Positions 48,513-57,771 are shown, counted from the first letter of the stretch. The stretch is DNA of 64,000 bases from Rhodococcus coprophilus NBRC 100603 (GCF_001895045.1 NZ_BDAM01000002.1:62001-126000); one strand, 5' to 3'. Made by a program: numbers and translations. The notes: generated by a model from the letters alone, not told the origin.

Positions 48513-48622
48513 GTATCGTAACGTGCGTCGGCGGTGATCGCCAGGTCGCTCCCCCCGGGTGCACCCGCTGCCACCCACTCCGACAGGCTGGAGGCACGAC
48601 GACGGAAACGAGGACTCCCCCG

Positions 48623-49108
48623 ATGAACAGCGAGAACCCGCGGTGGCTCGATGCCGACCAGCAGGAGGCGTGGCGCGTCCTGGTCGCGGTGATCACCCGG
48701 TTGCCCGCCGCGCTCGACACACAGATGCAGCGCGACGCGGACATGACGCATTTCGAATACTTCGTGCTCGCCGTGCTCTCGGAAGCACCCGAGCGCCGCC
48801 TCGGGTTGAGCACCCTCGCCACCGAAGCCAACGCGTCGCTCTCGCGCCTGTCCCACGTCGTCACCCGGCTCGGAAAACGAGGATGGGTGCGCCGCGAGCC
48901 GATCCCCGGAAGCCGCGGGTCCTACGCCGTGCTCACCGACGCCGGGTACGCGAAGGTCGTCGAGGCCGCGCCCGCACACGTGGAGACGGTGCAGCGTCTC
49001 GTGTTCGACGGGCTCGACGAGCACCGGGTGCGCGATCTCGCACGCATCGGGTCGGTGCTCGTCGAGCAGATCGACAAGGGGATCGCCTCCGGAACCGGCA
49101 AAGCCTGA
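48623..49108 (+). CDS. MarR-family transcriptional regulator
   Basis: 161-residue winged helix regulator. The DNA-binding part is LSTLATEANASLSRLSHVVTRLGKRGWVRREPIPGSRGSYAVLTDAG, residues about 60-106. DADMTHFEYFVLAVLSEAPE precedes it. It is transcribed away from the LigB-type dioxygenase across 135 nt that contain TTGAAGCTTCAA, so regulation of that gene is the simplest reading. The effector is unknown. It is convergent with the acyl-CoA dehydrogenase gene. Confidence 0.9.
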   Translation: MNSENPRWLDADQQEAWRVLVAVITRLPAALDTQMQRDADMTHFEYFVLAVLSEAPERRLGLSTLATEANASLSRLSHVVTRLGKRGWVRREPIPGSRGSYAVLTDAGYAKVVEAAPAHVETVQRLVFDGLDEHRVRDLARIGSVLVEQIDKGIASGTGKA

Positions 49109-49147
49109 CCCCGGAAGGCCTGATCATGAAAGGTCTGACCCCGGCGG

Positions 49148-50431
49148 CTATCCCGCGGAGCGGCCCTTCGGCACGTCGCGGAACGCAAGGTTGGGATCGT
49201 GACTGCGCTCCCGGGGCATGCCGAGCACCCGCTCGCTGATCGCGTTGCGGGCCATCTCCGTGGTGCCACCGGCGATGCACCAGACCTGGCGCATCAGATA
49301 GTCGACCCCACGTTCGGCGACCGCTCCGTCGTCCGAGCCCCATGCAGCGCCGTCCGCGCCGGTGAACTCGTATCCGATGGTGACCAGACGGCTTTCGACC
49401 ACGCCGGACATCAACCGGGCGATACTCGCGGATTGATCGGAGATCGTCCGGTTCGCCATTCCCTGACCGACGCGCCGGCTCAGTGCCTGCTTGGCCAGTT
49501 CGAGCGCCCGGGCCTCACCGAGCAGGTCCCGGGCGACGGGATCGCCGAGCCTTCCGGCGTCGCGAGCGACGTCGAACAGTTCGGAGATGCGTGATCCGCC
49601 GCGGACCGAGCCCGCCGGGATGGTCGTGTAGGGCGAGTTCAGGTACATCCGCTCGTGGAACATCCACCGCGTCCCCACCGTCCAGCCGTCGTCGACCTCA
49701 CCGACGCGATCGCTGTCGGGCACGCGCACATCGGTCAGGTACTCCTGGCAGAATTCGCTGGAGCCGCTGAGCATTTCGATCCGGTGTACCTCGATGGCCG
49801 GCTGTTTCAGCGGCACCATGAAGACGGTCAGCCCGCGGTTCTTCGGCACGTCCCAGTTGGTACGGACCAGGCACAGAGCCCAGTCCGACCACCATGCACC
49901 GGTCGTCCAGATCTTCGACCCGTTGAGGATCCAGTCGTCGCCGTCGCGGACCGCGGTGGTCACCGCCCCCGCGACATCCGATCCGCCGCTCGGCTCGGAC
50001 AGCATCTGCATCCACAGTTCCTCGCCCTTGAGGATCGCGGGAATGTGCCGTTGTTTCTGCTCTTCGGTGCCGAATTCGAGGAGGACCGCGGCGCACGGCA
50101 CGAAGGTGGGCACCTGAAGCCGCGACGGGTACTCGTACCCGCTCAGTTCTTCGTTGAGCACCTGCTGATACGGGCGCGTGAGCCCCTGTCCGCCGTACTC
50201 ACGCGGAATGCAGATTCCCGCGAGTCCGGCGTCGAAGAGCGCGCGCTGGAGGTCTCGTTCGTGCTGGACCGCGGCAAGTTCCTCCTCGTCGGTGTTCTCG
50301 TTGCGGATCACTCCGACCAGGGAGGACGGGCCGGAGCGTTCGAGGTTGTCGCGGATCCACGACCGGGCACGTGCCCGGAACTCGTCCAGCGATTCCGTGT
50401 CCCGGCTGGTCGGCGAGCTCTCGACGGTCAT
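49148..50431 (-). CDS. Acyl-CoA dehydrogenase (first of a pair, larger subunit)
   Basis: FAD-dependent acyl-CoA dehydrogenase, 427 residues. The N-terminal helical domain includes GLAGICIPREYGGQGL, the middle beta domain MQMLSEPSGGSDVAGAVTTA and WILNGSKIWTTGAWWSDWAL, and the C-terminal helical domain VWCIAGGTTEMARNAISERVLGMPRE. The residue just before the last motif is normally a glycine-rich FAD loop and it is intact. It overlaps the second dehydrogenase by ATGA. Such pairs act as heteromers in steroid or branched acyl chain degradation; the substrate is not readable. Confidence 0.93.
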   Translation of the reverse strand: MTVESSPTSRDTESLDEFRARARSWIRDNLERSGPSSLVGVIRNENTDEEELAAVQHERDLQRALFDAGLAGICIPREYGGQGLTRPYQQVLNEELSGYEYPSRLQVPTFVPCAAVLLEFGTEEQKQRHIPAILKGEELWMQMLSEPSGGSDVAGAVTTAVRDGDDWILNGSKIWTTGAWWSDWALCLVRTNWDVPKNRGLTVFMVPLKQPAIEVHRIEMLSGSSEFCQEYLTDVRVPDSDRVGEVDDGWTVGTRWMFHERMYLNSPYTTIPAGSVRGGSRISELFDVARDAGRLGDPVARDLLGEARALELAKQALSRRVGQGMANRTISDQSASIARLMSGVVESRLVTIGYEFTGADGAAWGSDDGAVAERGVDYLMRQVWCIAGGTTEMARNAISERVLGMPRERSHDPNLAFRDVPKGRSAG

Positions 50432-51564
50432 CGGTTGGCCTCCTGGTATTCGACGATGTCGGCGATGCGGGCGCGGTGCTCGGCCGGCGTGCCGTAGTTG
50501 GATCGATTCGCGGCGCCGCGCCGTGCGAACAGATGCAGGTCGTGTTCGAAGGTGATGCCGATCCCGCCGTGGATCTGCACGCAGTCCTGGAACAGTTCGC
50601 CGCCGTAGTGCCCGATGTACGCCTTCGCCGCGGAAACCAGTTCGGGGGCGTCGTCCGCTTGTGTGGCAACGGCTTCCGCCGCGCTGTCGCTGATGGCGTG
50701 ACTTGCCTCGAGCCACATCTTCATGTCCGCGAAGCGGTGTTTGAGTTCCTGGTAGGACGCGAGCGGACGCCCGAACGAGTATCTGTCGAACGCCCACGCC
50801 ACGGTGAGGTCGAACGCCGCCTGCAGCGCACCGACCGACTCTGCGCAGGCCAGGACGGCCCCCACCTGCAATGCGCGCTCCACATCGGCGGCGGCGCCAC
50901 CGGCCGCACCGACGAGCGCGGTGACGGGCAGCCGTACGTCGTCGAATTCGACAGCGGCGTAGCGACGGGTGATGTCGATGGACTTCAGCGGCACGATCCG
51001 TACGCCCGGGGTCCCGCTCGGTACGAGGACCTGCGAGAGGCCGTCACCGGTGCGCCCGGCGACGAGCAGGAAGTCGGCCGACACGGCCGCTTCGACGGGA
51101 CGCTTGGTTCCGCGCAGGACGACGTGCTCTCCCTCCACGCGAATCTCGACCGCGTCGGAGGCTGTCCGGCTGCCCGGACGCGCTTCCTCGGAACACCATG
51201 CAGCGGTGGCACTTCCTTCGACAAGAGCACCGAGGGTGTCCCCGTGCGCGTCGGCGTACCTGCCCAGTACGTCGGCAACGATGTTGGTCGGCACCAGCGG
51301 ACCCGGCGCCGCGTGGGTGCCGAATTCGTAGGCGACCAAGGTCAGATCGACCAGGCCGTGCTCACCGATCGAGCCGCCACCGGCTTCTTCCCCGGCGAGC
51401 AGGCTGGTCCAGCCCAGTTCGGCCCCGCTGCGCCAATACTCCGCGCCGAAGCCCGCCGGATCGTGACGGAGGCGGCGGATCTCGGCTACGGGCACCCGGT
51501 CGGTGAGGAACCGGGATGTGGTGTCCCGGAAGAACTCTTGATCCGGACTCGGATCCAGCAACAT
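50428..51564 (-). CDS. Acyl-CoA dehydrogenase (second of a pair)
   Basis: 378 residues. MLLDPSPDQEFFRDTTSRFLTDR and ELGWTSLLAGEEAGGGSIGEHGLVDL are typical N-terminal parts; FDRYSFGRPLASYQELKHRFADMKMWLEA is the C-terminal domain entry, and GGIGITFEHDLHLFARRG the FAD/C-terminal loop. The middle domain is shorter and diverged, as in the partner subunit of alpha2beta2 dehydrogenases. It is the upstream gene of the pair. The 160 nt before it hold a GAGAA/TTCTC palindrome and an AT-rich block. Confidence 0.92.
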   Translation of the reverse strand: MLLDPSPDQEFFRDTTSRFLTDRVPVAEIRRLRHDPAGFGAEYWRSGAELGWTSLLAGEEAGGGSIGEHGLVDLTLVAYEFGTHAAPGPLVPTNIVADVLGRYADAHGDTLGALVEGSATAAWCSEEARPGSRTASDAVEIRVEGEHVVLRGTKRPVEAAVSADFLLVAGRTGDGLSQVLVPSGTPGVRIVPLKSIDITRRYAAVEFDDVRLPVTALVGAAGGAAADVERALQVGAVLACAESVGALQAAFDLTVAWAFDRYSFGRPLASYQELKHRFADMKMWLEASHAISDSAAEAVATQADDAPELVSAAKAYIGHYGGELFQDCVQIHGGIGITFEHDLHLFARRGAANRSNYGTPAEHRARIADIVEYQEANR

Positions 51565-51612
51565 GCGCTCCCCTATCCACTTTCAGTTTACGTATATATA
51601 ACTCTCAATACA

Positions 51613-51627
51613 GAGAACACTATTCTC
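51613..51627. promoter_or_regulatory. Interrupted palindrome in the dehydrogenase promoter region
   Basis: GAGAACACTATTCTC has 5-bp arms (GAGAA/TTCTC) and a 5-nt spacer, 49-63 nt before the dehydrogenase start at 51564. An AT-rich TACGTATATATAA lies nearby at about 51588-51600. It is possibly a TetR- or GntR-type operator; no regulator is adjacent. Confidence 0.35.
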
Positions 51628-51724
51628 CACCAATGCGAAAGGTCCGGCGCGACATTCCCGCGTCCGGCAGGCGGCCAGACAGCCGGGCCGCTCCGGCCAC
51701 ACCCGGATATGGCACAGTTCTCCT

Positions 51725-51904
51725 GTGCCATTGATTCAGATCAGCCAGACCCCGGGCCTGACCGCCGAGCAGAAGAGCGCGGTGATCGCCGCGGTGACCG
51801 AGGCCTACGCCGAAGCAGCCGGAAAGAACCCCGACAAGGTGTGGGTGACCATCACCGAGGTCCCGGGGGAGAACTGGGGCGTCGGCGGCGTACCGCTGAG
51901 CTGA
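51725..51904 (+). CDS. 4-Oxalocrotonate tautomerase-like protein
   Basis: 59-residue tautomerase: VPLIQISQTPGLTAEQKSAV at the N-terminus and TITEVPGENWGVGGVPLS at the end. After removal of fMet the catalytic Pro1 is exposed, as in the 4-OT family, whose subunits of about 60 residues assemble into hexamers. GTG 51725 is the start; the ribosome site is weak. It is divergent from the acyl-CoA dehydrogenase pair and stands alone. The substrate is unknown. The family match is good for its size. Confidence 0.85.
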   Translation: MPLIQISQTPGLTAEQKSAVIAAVTEAYAEAAGKNPDKVWVTITEVPGENWGVGGVPLS

Positions 51905-52153
51905 GGCCGCTCACGGTCGGCGCCGCTGCGCCTTCCAGCCACGACGAGGTGTTCGAGCTGCTCGGACGCATCGGCGTCCCGGGCCCCATGCGAAGCCGGA
52001 CCGAGAACGATGCTCACCCGCGAGCCCGCGTCCGACGTCGAGTCGAGGAAACATCCGCGCCCGAGGTGAAAGACTGAGCGAGAACCGGGGGTGACGGATC
52101 GAACCCCACTCTTACGGTTCGGTGTCCGACAACTCGAGCCAGGAGGAAGCGGG

Positions 52154-52684
52154 ATGCGCGCACTGATCGTCTACGAGTCGATGTACGGCAATACCCACAC
52201 CGTGGCAGAAGCGATTGCACGCGGAATAGCACCCTCAGGCGCTGTCACCACGATTCCCGTGTCCGAAGTGTCCCAGGAAGACATATCGGCATACGACCTC
52301 CTGATCGTCGGGGGCCCTACGCATGTGCACGGGATGAGCCGTGAATCGACCCGGCGCGGCGCCGTCGAGGCTGCCGAGAAACCGGAGAGCAACCTGACGC
52401 TGGAACCCGATGCCGCCAGTGCAGGAATTCGTGAATGGCTCGATGCGCTCGACCGGAGCGAAGGAACCGCCGCCGCTTTCGATACCCGAGTCGACAAGCC
52501 CGCAATTCTCACCGGACGCGCCTCGAAAGGAATCTCCAAGAGACTACGGCACCTGGGCTTCACGCTCGCTGCCGATCCGGAGAGCTTTCTCGTCGATACG
52601 CAGACCCAACTCCTCGAGGGCGAGGAAGCACGCGCGGAACAGTGGGGGGAGATGCTGGCGCAGAAGAATTCAGCGCGGACCTGA
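52154..52684 (+). CDS. Flavodoxin-domain protein
   Basis: 176 residues from ATG 52154 with AGGAGG upstream. MRALIVYESMYGNTHTVAEAI is the FMN phosphate loop (T-x-T-like YGNT). DLLIVGGPTHVHGMSRESTR and the later PAILTGRASKGISKRLRHLGF complete the flavodoxin fold. It may be an electron carrier or a flavodoxin-type oxidoreductase; many actinobacterial relatives are simply called flavodoxin. It stands alone, 249 nt after the tautomerase gene. Confidence 0.85.
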   Translation: MRALIVYESMYGNTHTVAEAIARGIAPSGAVTTIPVSEVSQEDISAYDLLIVGGPTHVHGMSRESTRRGAVEAAEKPESNLTLEPDAASAGIREWLDALDRSEGTAAAFDTRVDKPAILTGRASKGISKRLRHLGFTLAADPESFLVDTQTQLLEGEEARAEQWGEMLAQKNSART

Positions 52685-52986
52685 CGATCCGATCGGTTCG
52701 CGAGGTGCGCGCATGATGTGGCCGACGACCGAATGATCCACCGAGTGCGCATCATGTCGTCCGTGTCGCCGGATCGGTGGTGACGGTGCGACATTCGTAA
52801 CCGATCGCACTCCGGCGGGTGCCTGGGGCGGCCCCCCGGCGAATGCGGCCCCTCGTACCGCACGGTAATCCGAATTCGTGCAGTGCAGTCATGATCCGAT
52901 ATCTGCTGGGTCCGAGTCGGTTATCGTGAAAATGTCCGCGCGCCTGAAGACCCCGAAACGCCCATGGTCGTCTGGAGGTCCGATCC
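52685..52986. other. Intergenic region without a supported gene
   Basis: 302 nt between the flavodoxin and the DUF4389 gene. A ribosome site GGAGG near 52975 belongs to the gene downstream. I see no repeat, RNA or convincing small frame. Confidence 0.5.
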
Positions 52987-54516
52987 GTGAAAATCGCCAA
53001 CGTCGTCATGCTGGTCATCGGCACGATCCTGGCGCTGATCGGCATGGTCTTGGGAGTCGCGGCAGTGTCCCTGGGCGTGCTCTATCTCGTTCAGCGCGAC
53101 AACGGGTATTTCACCACCCCCACCGAGACGTTCCGCACGGAGTCCTCCGCCCTGGTCTCCGAACAAATGGAACTGTTCGTCGACGAGCCGGCGCCCCCCG
53201 GATTCCGCAGTGAAGACATCGGCCGGTTGCTCCTGCGCGCCACCGCTACCGCACCGGAAACCGAGACCTTCATCGGGATCGGCCCGACTCGAGACCTCGA
53301 CGCCTATCTGTCGAACGTCGCACACACAGTCGTCGCCGATGTTCAATACGATCCCTTCGAGGTCGGCTACCGGAACGTGACCGGCGACGAGACCGCCGCA
53401 GCGCCGGAAGAACAACCCTTCTGGGCGGTCTCCGCCGTCGGAGCGGGGACACAGCAGGTGGAATGGGACCTGCGGGAGGGGAACTGGACCGTCGTGGTCA
53501 TGAACGCCGACGCCTCGCCGGGAATCGAGGTCGACCTGCAGGCCGGGGCGCACATCGATGTGCTCGGTCCGATCGCGCTCGCGACGGCGGGCGGTGCCGC
53601 GATACTGCTCATCATCGGGTTACCGCTGCTGCTCGCCGGAGCGATCGGACTCGGACGACACGGTCCGCCGCCCCCGTACGCGGCGCCGCACGCGATGTCG
53701 CACGGTGCGACCGCACCTCCCGGCGGACCGAGGTCGCATGAGGTACGTGCCTATCCCGTACATCTGCGGGGCGATCTGGACGAGCCGCTGTCCCGCGGGT
53801 TGTGGCTGATCAAGTGGGCCGCTGCGATACCGCACTTCATCGTGCTGCTCTTCCTGCACATAGCGTTCCTGTTCGCCACGCTGCTCGCCGGATTCGCAAT
53901 CCTGTTCACCAGCCGCTATCCCCGCGCTCTGTTCGACTTCAACGTCGGTGTGCTTCGCTGGACGTGGCGGGTCGCCTTCTACACCTACTCGGCACTGGGC
54001 ACCGACCGCTACCCACCGTTCACTCTGCACCGCACCGACTATCCGGCCGACTTCGACGTCGAATACCCCGAACGGTTGTCCCGTGGACTGGTGCTGATCA
54101 AGTGGTGGCTCCTGGCGATCCCCCACTATCTCGTGCTCGCGGTACTGGCCGGCGGGTGGTTGGGCGGATGGAGCACCGGGATCGCCACCGGCAGCGGTGC
54201 CGGTGGCGATGACGCGACCGACAACGGCACTTGGGCTTTCGGCTCGCTGCTGGGCATTCTGGTGCTCTTCGCGGCACTGGCGCTGCTGTTCACCGGTGCC
54301 TATCCCCGAGGTCTGTTCGACTTCGTGATGGGCATCAATCGCTGGCTCTACCGCGTGTGGGCATATGCGGCACTCATGCGCGACGAATATCCCCCGTTCC
54401 GTTTCGACCAGGGCGCGCGTGACCCGGACGGACGAGGTCCGACCGGGCCGCAAAAGCTACCGACCTCGCCCCCGACGCAGGACGGCCCATCGACGAGTGG
54501 GCTACCCCGCATGTGA
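52987..54516 (+). CDS. Membrane protein with two DUF4389 repeats
   Basis: 509 residues from GTG 52987 (GGAGG upstream). An N-terminal helix (VVMLVIGTILALIGMVLGVA) is followed by an outside domain of about 160 residues and a second helix (PIALATAGGAAILLIIGLPL). Two tandem DUF4389 units come next: YPVHLRGDLDEPLSRGLWLI ... FTSRYPRALFDFNVGVLRW and YPADFDVEYPERLSRGLVLI ... FTGAYPRGLFDFVMGINRW, each with two helices and ending DRYPPFTL or DEYPPFRF. The C-terminus is Pro-rich. Function of DUF4389 is unknown. It stands alone. Confidence 0.88.
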   Translation: MKIANVVMLVIGTILALIGMVLGVAAVSLGVLYLVQRDNGYFTTPTETFRTESSALVSEQMELFVDEPAPPGFRSEDIGRLLLRATATAPETETFIGIGPTRDLDAYLSNVAHTVVADVQYDPFEVGYRNVTGDETAAAPEEQPFWAVSAVGAGTQQVEWDLREGNWTVVVMNADASPGIEVDLQAGAHIDVLGPIALATAGGAAILLIIGLPLLLAGAIGLGRHGPPPPYAAPHAMSHGATAPPGGPRSHEVRAYPVHLRGDLDEPLSRGLWLIKWAAAIPHFIVLLFLHIAFLFATLLAGFAILFTSRYPRALFDFNVGVLRWTWRVAFYTYSALGTDRYPPFTLHRTDYPADFDVEYPERLSRGLVLIKWWLLAIPHYLVLAVLAGGWLGGWSTGIATGSGAGGDDATDNGTWAFGSLLGILVLFAALALLFTGAYPRGLFDFVMGINRWLYRVWAYAALMRDEYPPFRFDQGARDPDGRGPTGPQKLPTSPPTQDGPSTSGLPRM

Positions 54517-54687
54517 CAGCGCCGCCGCCCTCCCCTTCCTCCTCATCGGAAACCCTCGACTCCATCGCTGAAGGGGCTGCTTCCCTTACCCCGAAGCGAA
54601 CACTCAGAAGAAACCTCCACCGAAGGCGCAGCGGGTTGCTTCGACCTGCTCACGCCGAGGCACCACGCGGGAGGCGCCGTCGCGTGT

Positions 54688-55137
54688 ATGTTCCGGACTA
54701 TGCCCGACGAGGTCACCGCAGCCGGCACTCTCACCGAAGCTCGAGAGACCCTCGTCTCTCAGCCGTTCAGTGTTCTCCTCGGCGCTCGGTTGACCGTCTA
54801 CACCCGTGGCCGGGCCGAACTGGAGATACCGCTGCGCCCCGATCTGCTTCAGCAGTTCGGTTTCGCGCACGGCGGCGTTCTCGCCTATGCGGCCGACAAC
54901 TCGCTCACCTTTGCCGCAGGCACGGTCCTCGGCCCGTCCATCGTCACGACCGGCATGACGCTCGACTACGTACGTCCGGCGCACGGCACGCTGTTGCGGG
55001 CGGTGGCGACCGTCGTCAACGGCGGGCGGACGCAGGCGCTGTGCCGATGCGAGATCTACAGCGTCGACGACGACGCCGAACCGAAGCTGTGTGCGGCCGC
55101 CCAAGGTGGTGCCCGCGTGATCGACCTGAACCGCTGA
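54688..55137 (+). CDS. PaaI-type hotdog thioesterase-like protein
   Basis: 149 residues. The hotdog helix QQFGFAHGGVLAYAADNSLTFAA carries the HGG motif, and TTGMTLDYVRPAHGTLLRAVATVV the following strands. It is predicted to hydrolyse or bind acyl- or aryl-CoA. I took ATG 54688 because GGAGG lies near 54671; ATG 54700 is an alternative. It stands alone between the DUF4389 gene and the YeiH unit. Confidence 0.85.
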   Translation: MFRTMPDEVTAAGTLTEARETLVSQPFSVLLGARLTVYTRGRAELEIPLRPDLLQQFGFAHGGVLAYAADNSLTFAAGTVLGPSIVTTGMTLDYVRPAHGTLLRAVATVVNGGRTQALCRCEIYSVDDDAEPKLCAAAQGGARVIDLNR

Positions 55138-55279
55138 GACGCCTCGGGGTACCGGTACGGGCGCGGTCCTCGAGACTCATCGAGTCGCCGCAAAGCACGT
55201 TTCGGCCGGATAGTCACTGGTTCTGTTCGCACCGAACGTAATTCGTGACCTTTCGCGGTCGCGTTGGTTGGCTGCGTTC

Positions 55280-55414
55280 ATGACAGACGAACCTCAGCAA
55301 GTGGATGCCGCGCGCACCACGCTGCTCACCGAGGACTGGGCCGCGGTTGCCGCGGGTCTGCTTCTCGTCGCCGCCGTTCTGCTCGGCGCGATTCCCGCGG
55401 GGCTGGTCCCGTGA
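55280..55414 (+). CDS. 44-residue membrane protein coupled to the YeiH transporter
   Basis: ATG 55280 to TGA 55412-55414: an acidic start MTDEPQQVDAARTTLLTEDW, then one hydrophobic segment AAVAAGLLLVAAVLLGAIPA and a short end GLVP. The stop overlaps the GTG start of the transporter gene (GTGA), so the two should be translated together. The size, single helix and coupling suggest an accessory subunit or leader. There is no obvious ribosome site for this frame. Function unknown. Confidence 0.6.
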   Translation: MTDEPQQVDAARTTLLTEDWAAVAAGLLLVAAVLLGAIPAGLVP

Positions 55415-56589
55415 CGACACGAGATACCGACGGGCGGAACGCCGCCGTCGAGACGGAGAGCGCACCCCGGGTCGACGGTGCAACGCAGGCCGAGACGGAA
55501 CCCCCACGGCGTCCCTCCGCACCTGCATGGGCCGCAGCGGGAGTCGCTGTCGTCCTCGTGCTGGGTGCCCTCACCAGGTTCCTCGAACAGAACGTCCCGG
55601 ACTGGGCGGAGGGCGGACCGCTCGAACGCGTTGGTGGAGCAATCGAGTTCCCCGTCTACGCGATCGCACTCGGTCTCCTCGGCAATTTCGTCCTCACTCG
55701 TACCGGCCTGCGTGACAAGCTCTCGGGTGGCTTCCGCACCGAGTTCTTCATCAAAACCGGTCTGGTTCTGCTGGGCGCATCCATCAACCTGACGGTGCTC
55801 GCGACGGCTGCCGGTCCGGCGATCCTGCAGGGTCTGCTGCTCATCACCGCGGTCTTCTCGTTCAGCTGGTGGTTCGGCGGCAAGCTCGGGCTGGACGAGA
55901 AGCTACGGGCGCTGTTGTCGGCAGCGGTGTCGATCTGTGGCGTCAGCGCTGCGATCGCGGCGGCCGGAGCCGTGCAGGCCAAGCGGGAACAGCTCGCGTA
56001 CGCCGCGTCGCTGGTGGTGGTCTTCGCGCTGCCGTCGATCTTCCTGCTGCCCTGGCTCGCCGGAGTCTTCGGCCTTTCCGACGTCGTCGCCGGCGCCTGG
56101 ATCGGCGGCAACATCGACACGACCGCTGCGGTCGCGGCGTCGGGCGCGATCCTCGGCGACGACGCCCTGCAGATCGCCACCATCGTGAAGACCACGCAGA
56201 ACGCCCTCATCGGTTTCGTCGCGGTGGGCTTGACGGCCTACTTCGCGCTGAAGGTGGAGCGCCGGCCAGGCTCGGCACGGCCGAGTGTCGGCGAATTCTG
56301 GGAACGCTTCCCGAAGTTCGTGCTCGGTTTCGTCGCTGCGTCGGTGATCGGCACCCTGTGGGTGAAGTTCGTCGACGACGGCAAGGCCGACATCGCCGTC
56401 ATCAACGATCTGCGGACGTGGTTCCTCATCTTCGCGTTCGTCTCGATCGGCCTGGAGTTCTCCGCGAAGGGACTGCGCGACGCGGGATGGCGCCCGGTAG
56501 TGGTGTTCGGATCGGCGACAGTGGTCAACATCGTCGTGGCACTCGGTCTCGCAACAGTGCTGTTCGGCAACTTCGAACTACCGCAGTGA
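55411..56589 (+). CDS. YeiH-family transporter (putative sulfate exporter)
   Basis: Ten- to eleven-helix membrane protein of the UPF0324/YeiH family, 392 residues from GTG 55411. Family features are LGLLGNFVLTRTGLRDKLSG, LLGASINLTVL, SAAVSICGVSAAIAAAGAVQA and GAWIGGNIDTTAAVAASGAIL. About 45 hydrophilic residues precede the first helix. Homologues are described as putative sulfate exporters; transport has not been shown broadly. A 44-residue membrane protein is coupled upstream, and a strong hairpin follows. Confidence 0.88.
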   Translation: MTTRDTDGRNAAVETESAPRVDGATQAETEPPRRPSAPAWAAAGVAVVLVLGALTRFLEQNVPDWAEGGPLERVGGAIEFPVYAIALGLLGNFVLTRTGLRDKLSGGFRTEFFIKTGLVLLGASINLTVLATAAGPAILQGLLLITAVFSFSWWFGGKLGLDEKLRALLSAAVSICGVSAAIAAAGAVQAKREQLAYAASLVVVFALPSIFLLPWLAGVFGLSDVVAGAWIGGNIDTTAAVAASGAILGDDALQIATIVKTTQNALIGFVAVGLTAYFALKVERRPGSARPSVGEFWERFPKFVLGFVAASVIGTLWVKFVDDGKADIAVINDLRTWFLIFAFVSIGLEFSAKGLRDAGWRPVVVFGSATVVNIVVALGLATVLFGNFELPQ

Positions 56590-56592
56590 GTA

Positions 56593-56620
56593 ATCGCCCC
56601 GCACCTCGGTGCGGGGCGAT
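56593..56620. terminator. Hairpin terminator between yeiH-type gene and hisI
   Basis: Perfect 12-bp arms (ATCGCCCCGCAC and its complement) around a CTCG loop, starting 4 nt after the transporter stop and ending 21 nt before the convergent hisI end. It could act for both directions. Confidence 0.85.
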
Positions 56621-56641
56621 CTCGTGTTCACCGTGCCGAGA

Positions 56642-57001
56642 TCAGCCGGGCTGTTCCGCCTCGAGCAGTACGTCGGTGTCGAAACAGGTGTGGGTGCCGG
56701 TGTGGCACGCCGCACCGACCTGATCCACCACGAGCAATACGGTGTCGCCGTCGCAGTCCAACCGCACCTCGTGTACGTACTGCGTGTGCCCGGAGGTCTC
56801 ACCCTTGACCCAGTACTGCTGCCGTGACCGCGAGTAGTACGTGGCCTTGCGGGTCGCGAGGGTGCGGGCCAGCGCCTCGTCGTCCATCCACGCCATCATG
56901 AGCACGTCGCCGGTGGACTTCTCCTGCACGACCGCGGCGAAGAGTCCGTCGTCGTTGCGCTTGAGCCGCGCGGCGATGTCCGGGTTGAGGATTTCGCTCA
57001 T
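56642..57001 (-). CDS. hisI: Phosphoribosyl-AMP cyclohydrolase
   Basis: Third step of histidine synthesis: opens the purine ring of PR-AMP. 119 residues. [20 protein letters not shown] holds the family motif, and [30 protein letters not shown] the zinc and magnesium ligands (Asp, Cys). The HisE pyrophosphohydrolase domain is absent, as is usual in actinobacteria. Its ATG 57001 overlaps the hisF stop. It is the last gene of the cluster. Confidence 0.95.
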   Translation of the reverse strand: MSEILNPDIAARLKRNDDGLFAAVVQEKSTGDVLMMAWMDDEALARTLATRKATYYSRSRQQYWVKGETSGHTQYVHEVRLDCDGDTVLLVVDQVGAACHTGTHTCFDTDVLLEAEQPG

Positions 57002-57771
57002 CGGACGACGATCCCCTCTGCGCGCATCGCGTCCTTGACCTGGCCGATCGTCAACTCACGGAAGTGGAAGACGCTGGCGGCGAGCACCGCGTCGGCACCG
57101 GTGTGGACCGCAGGAGCGAAGTGCTCGACGGCTCCGGCACCACCGGAGGCGATAACCGGAACATCCACCTCTTCGCGGACCGACGCGATCATCTTCAGAT
57201 CGAATCCCGCCTTCGTGCCGTCCGCATCCATCGAGTTGAGGAGGATCTCCCCGACACCCAGTTCAGCGCCGCGGCGAGCCCACTCCACCGCGTCGATTCC
57301 GGTGCCCCGGCGGCCACCGTGCGTGGTGACTTCCCAGCCCGACGGGGTGGGGTGCTGGTCGGCGGGCACGGTGCGGGCGTCGACCGACAACACGATGCAC
57401 TGCGACCCGAAGCGCTCGGACATCTCGCGCAGCACTTCGGGACGCGCGATCGCCGCGGTGTTGACCGATACCTTGTCGGCGCCGGCGCGCAGCAGGCGGT
57501 CGACGTCCTCGACGGTGCGCACGCCGCCACCCACTGTGAGGGGGATGAACACCTGCTCGGCGGTGCGTGTGACCACGTCGAGCATCGTTCCGCGGTCCCC
57601 GCTCGACGCGGTGACGTCGAGGAACGTCAACTCGTCGGCGCCCTGAGCGTCGTAGAGCGCGGCGAGTTCGACGGGGTCACCGGCGTCGCGCAGGTTCTCG
57701 AAATTGACACCCTTGACGACGCGTCCCGCGTCGACGTCGAGGCACGGGATTACCCGTACGGCCAGTGTCAT
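56998..57771 (-). CDS. hisF: Imidazole glycerol phosphate synthase cyclase subunit
   Basis: TIM-barrel cyclase that works with the HisH glutaminase, encoded outside this window. 257 residues. [30 protein letters not shown] has the catalytic Asp, and [17 protein letters not shown] the second; [11 protein letters not shown] is a phosphate site. ATG 57771 overlaps the impA stop and the end overlaps hisI by 4 nt. Confidence 0.96.
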   Translation of the reverse strand: MTLAVRVIPCLDVDAGRVVKGVNFENLRDAGDPVELAALYDAQGADELTFLDVTASSGDRGTMLDVVTRTAEQVFIPLTVGGGVRTVEDVDRLLRAGADKVSVNTAAIARPEVLREMSERFGSQCIVLSVDARTVPADQHPTPSGWEVTTHGGRRGTGIDAVEWARRGAELGVGEILLNSMDADGTKAGFDLKMIASVREEVDVPVIASGGAGAVEHFAPAVHTGADAVLAASVFHFRELTIGQVKDAMRAEGIVVR

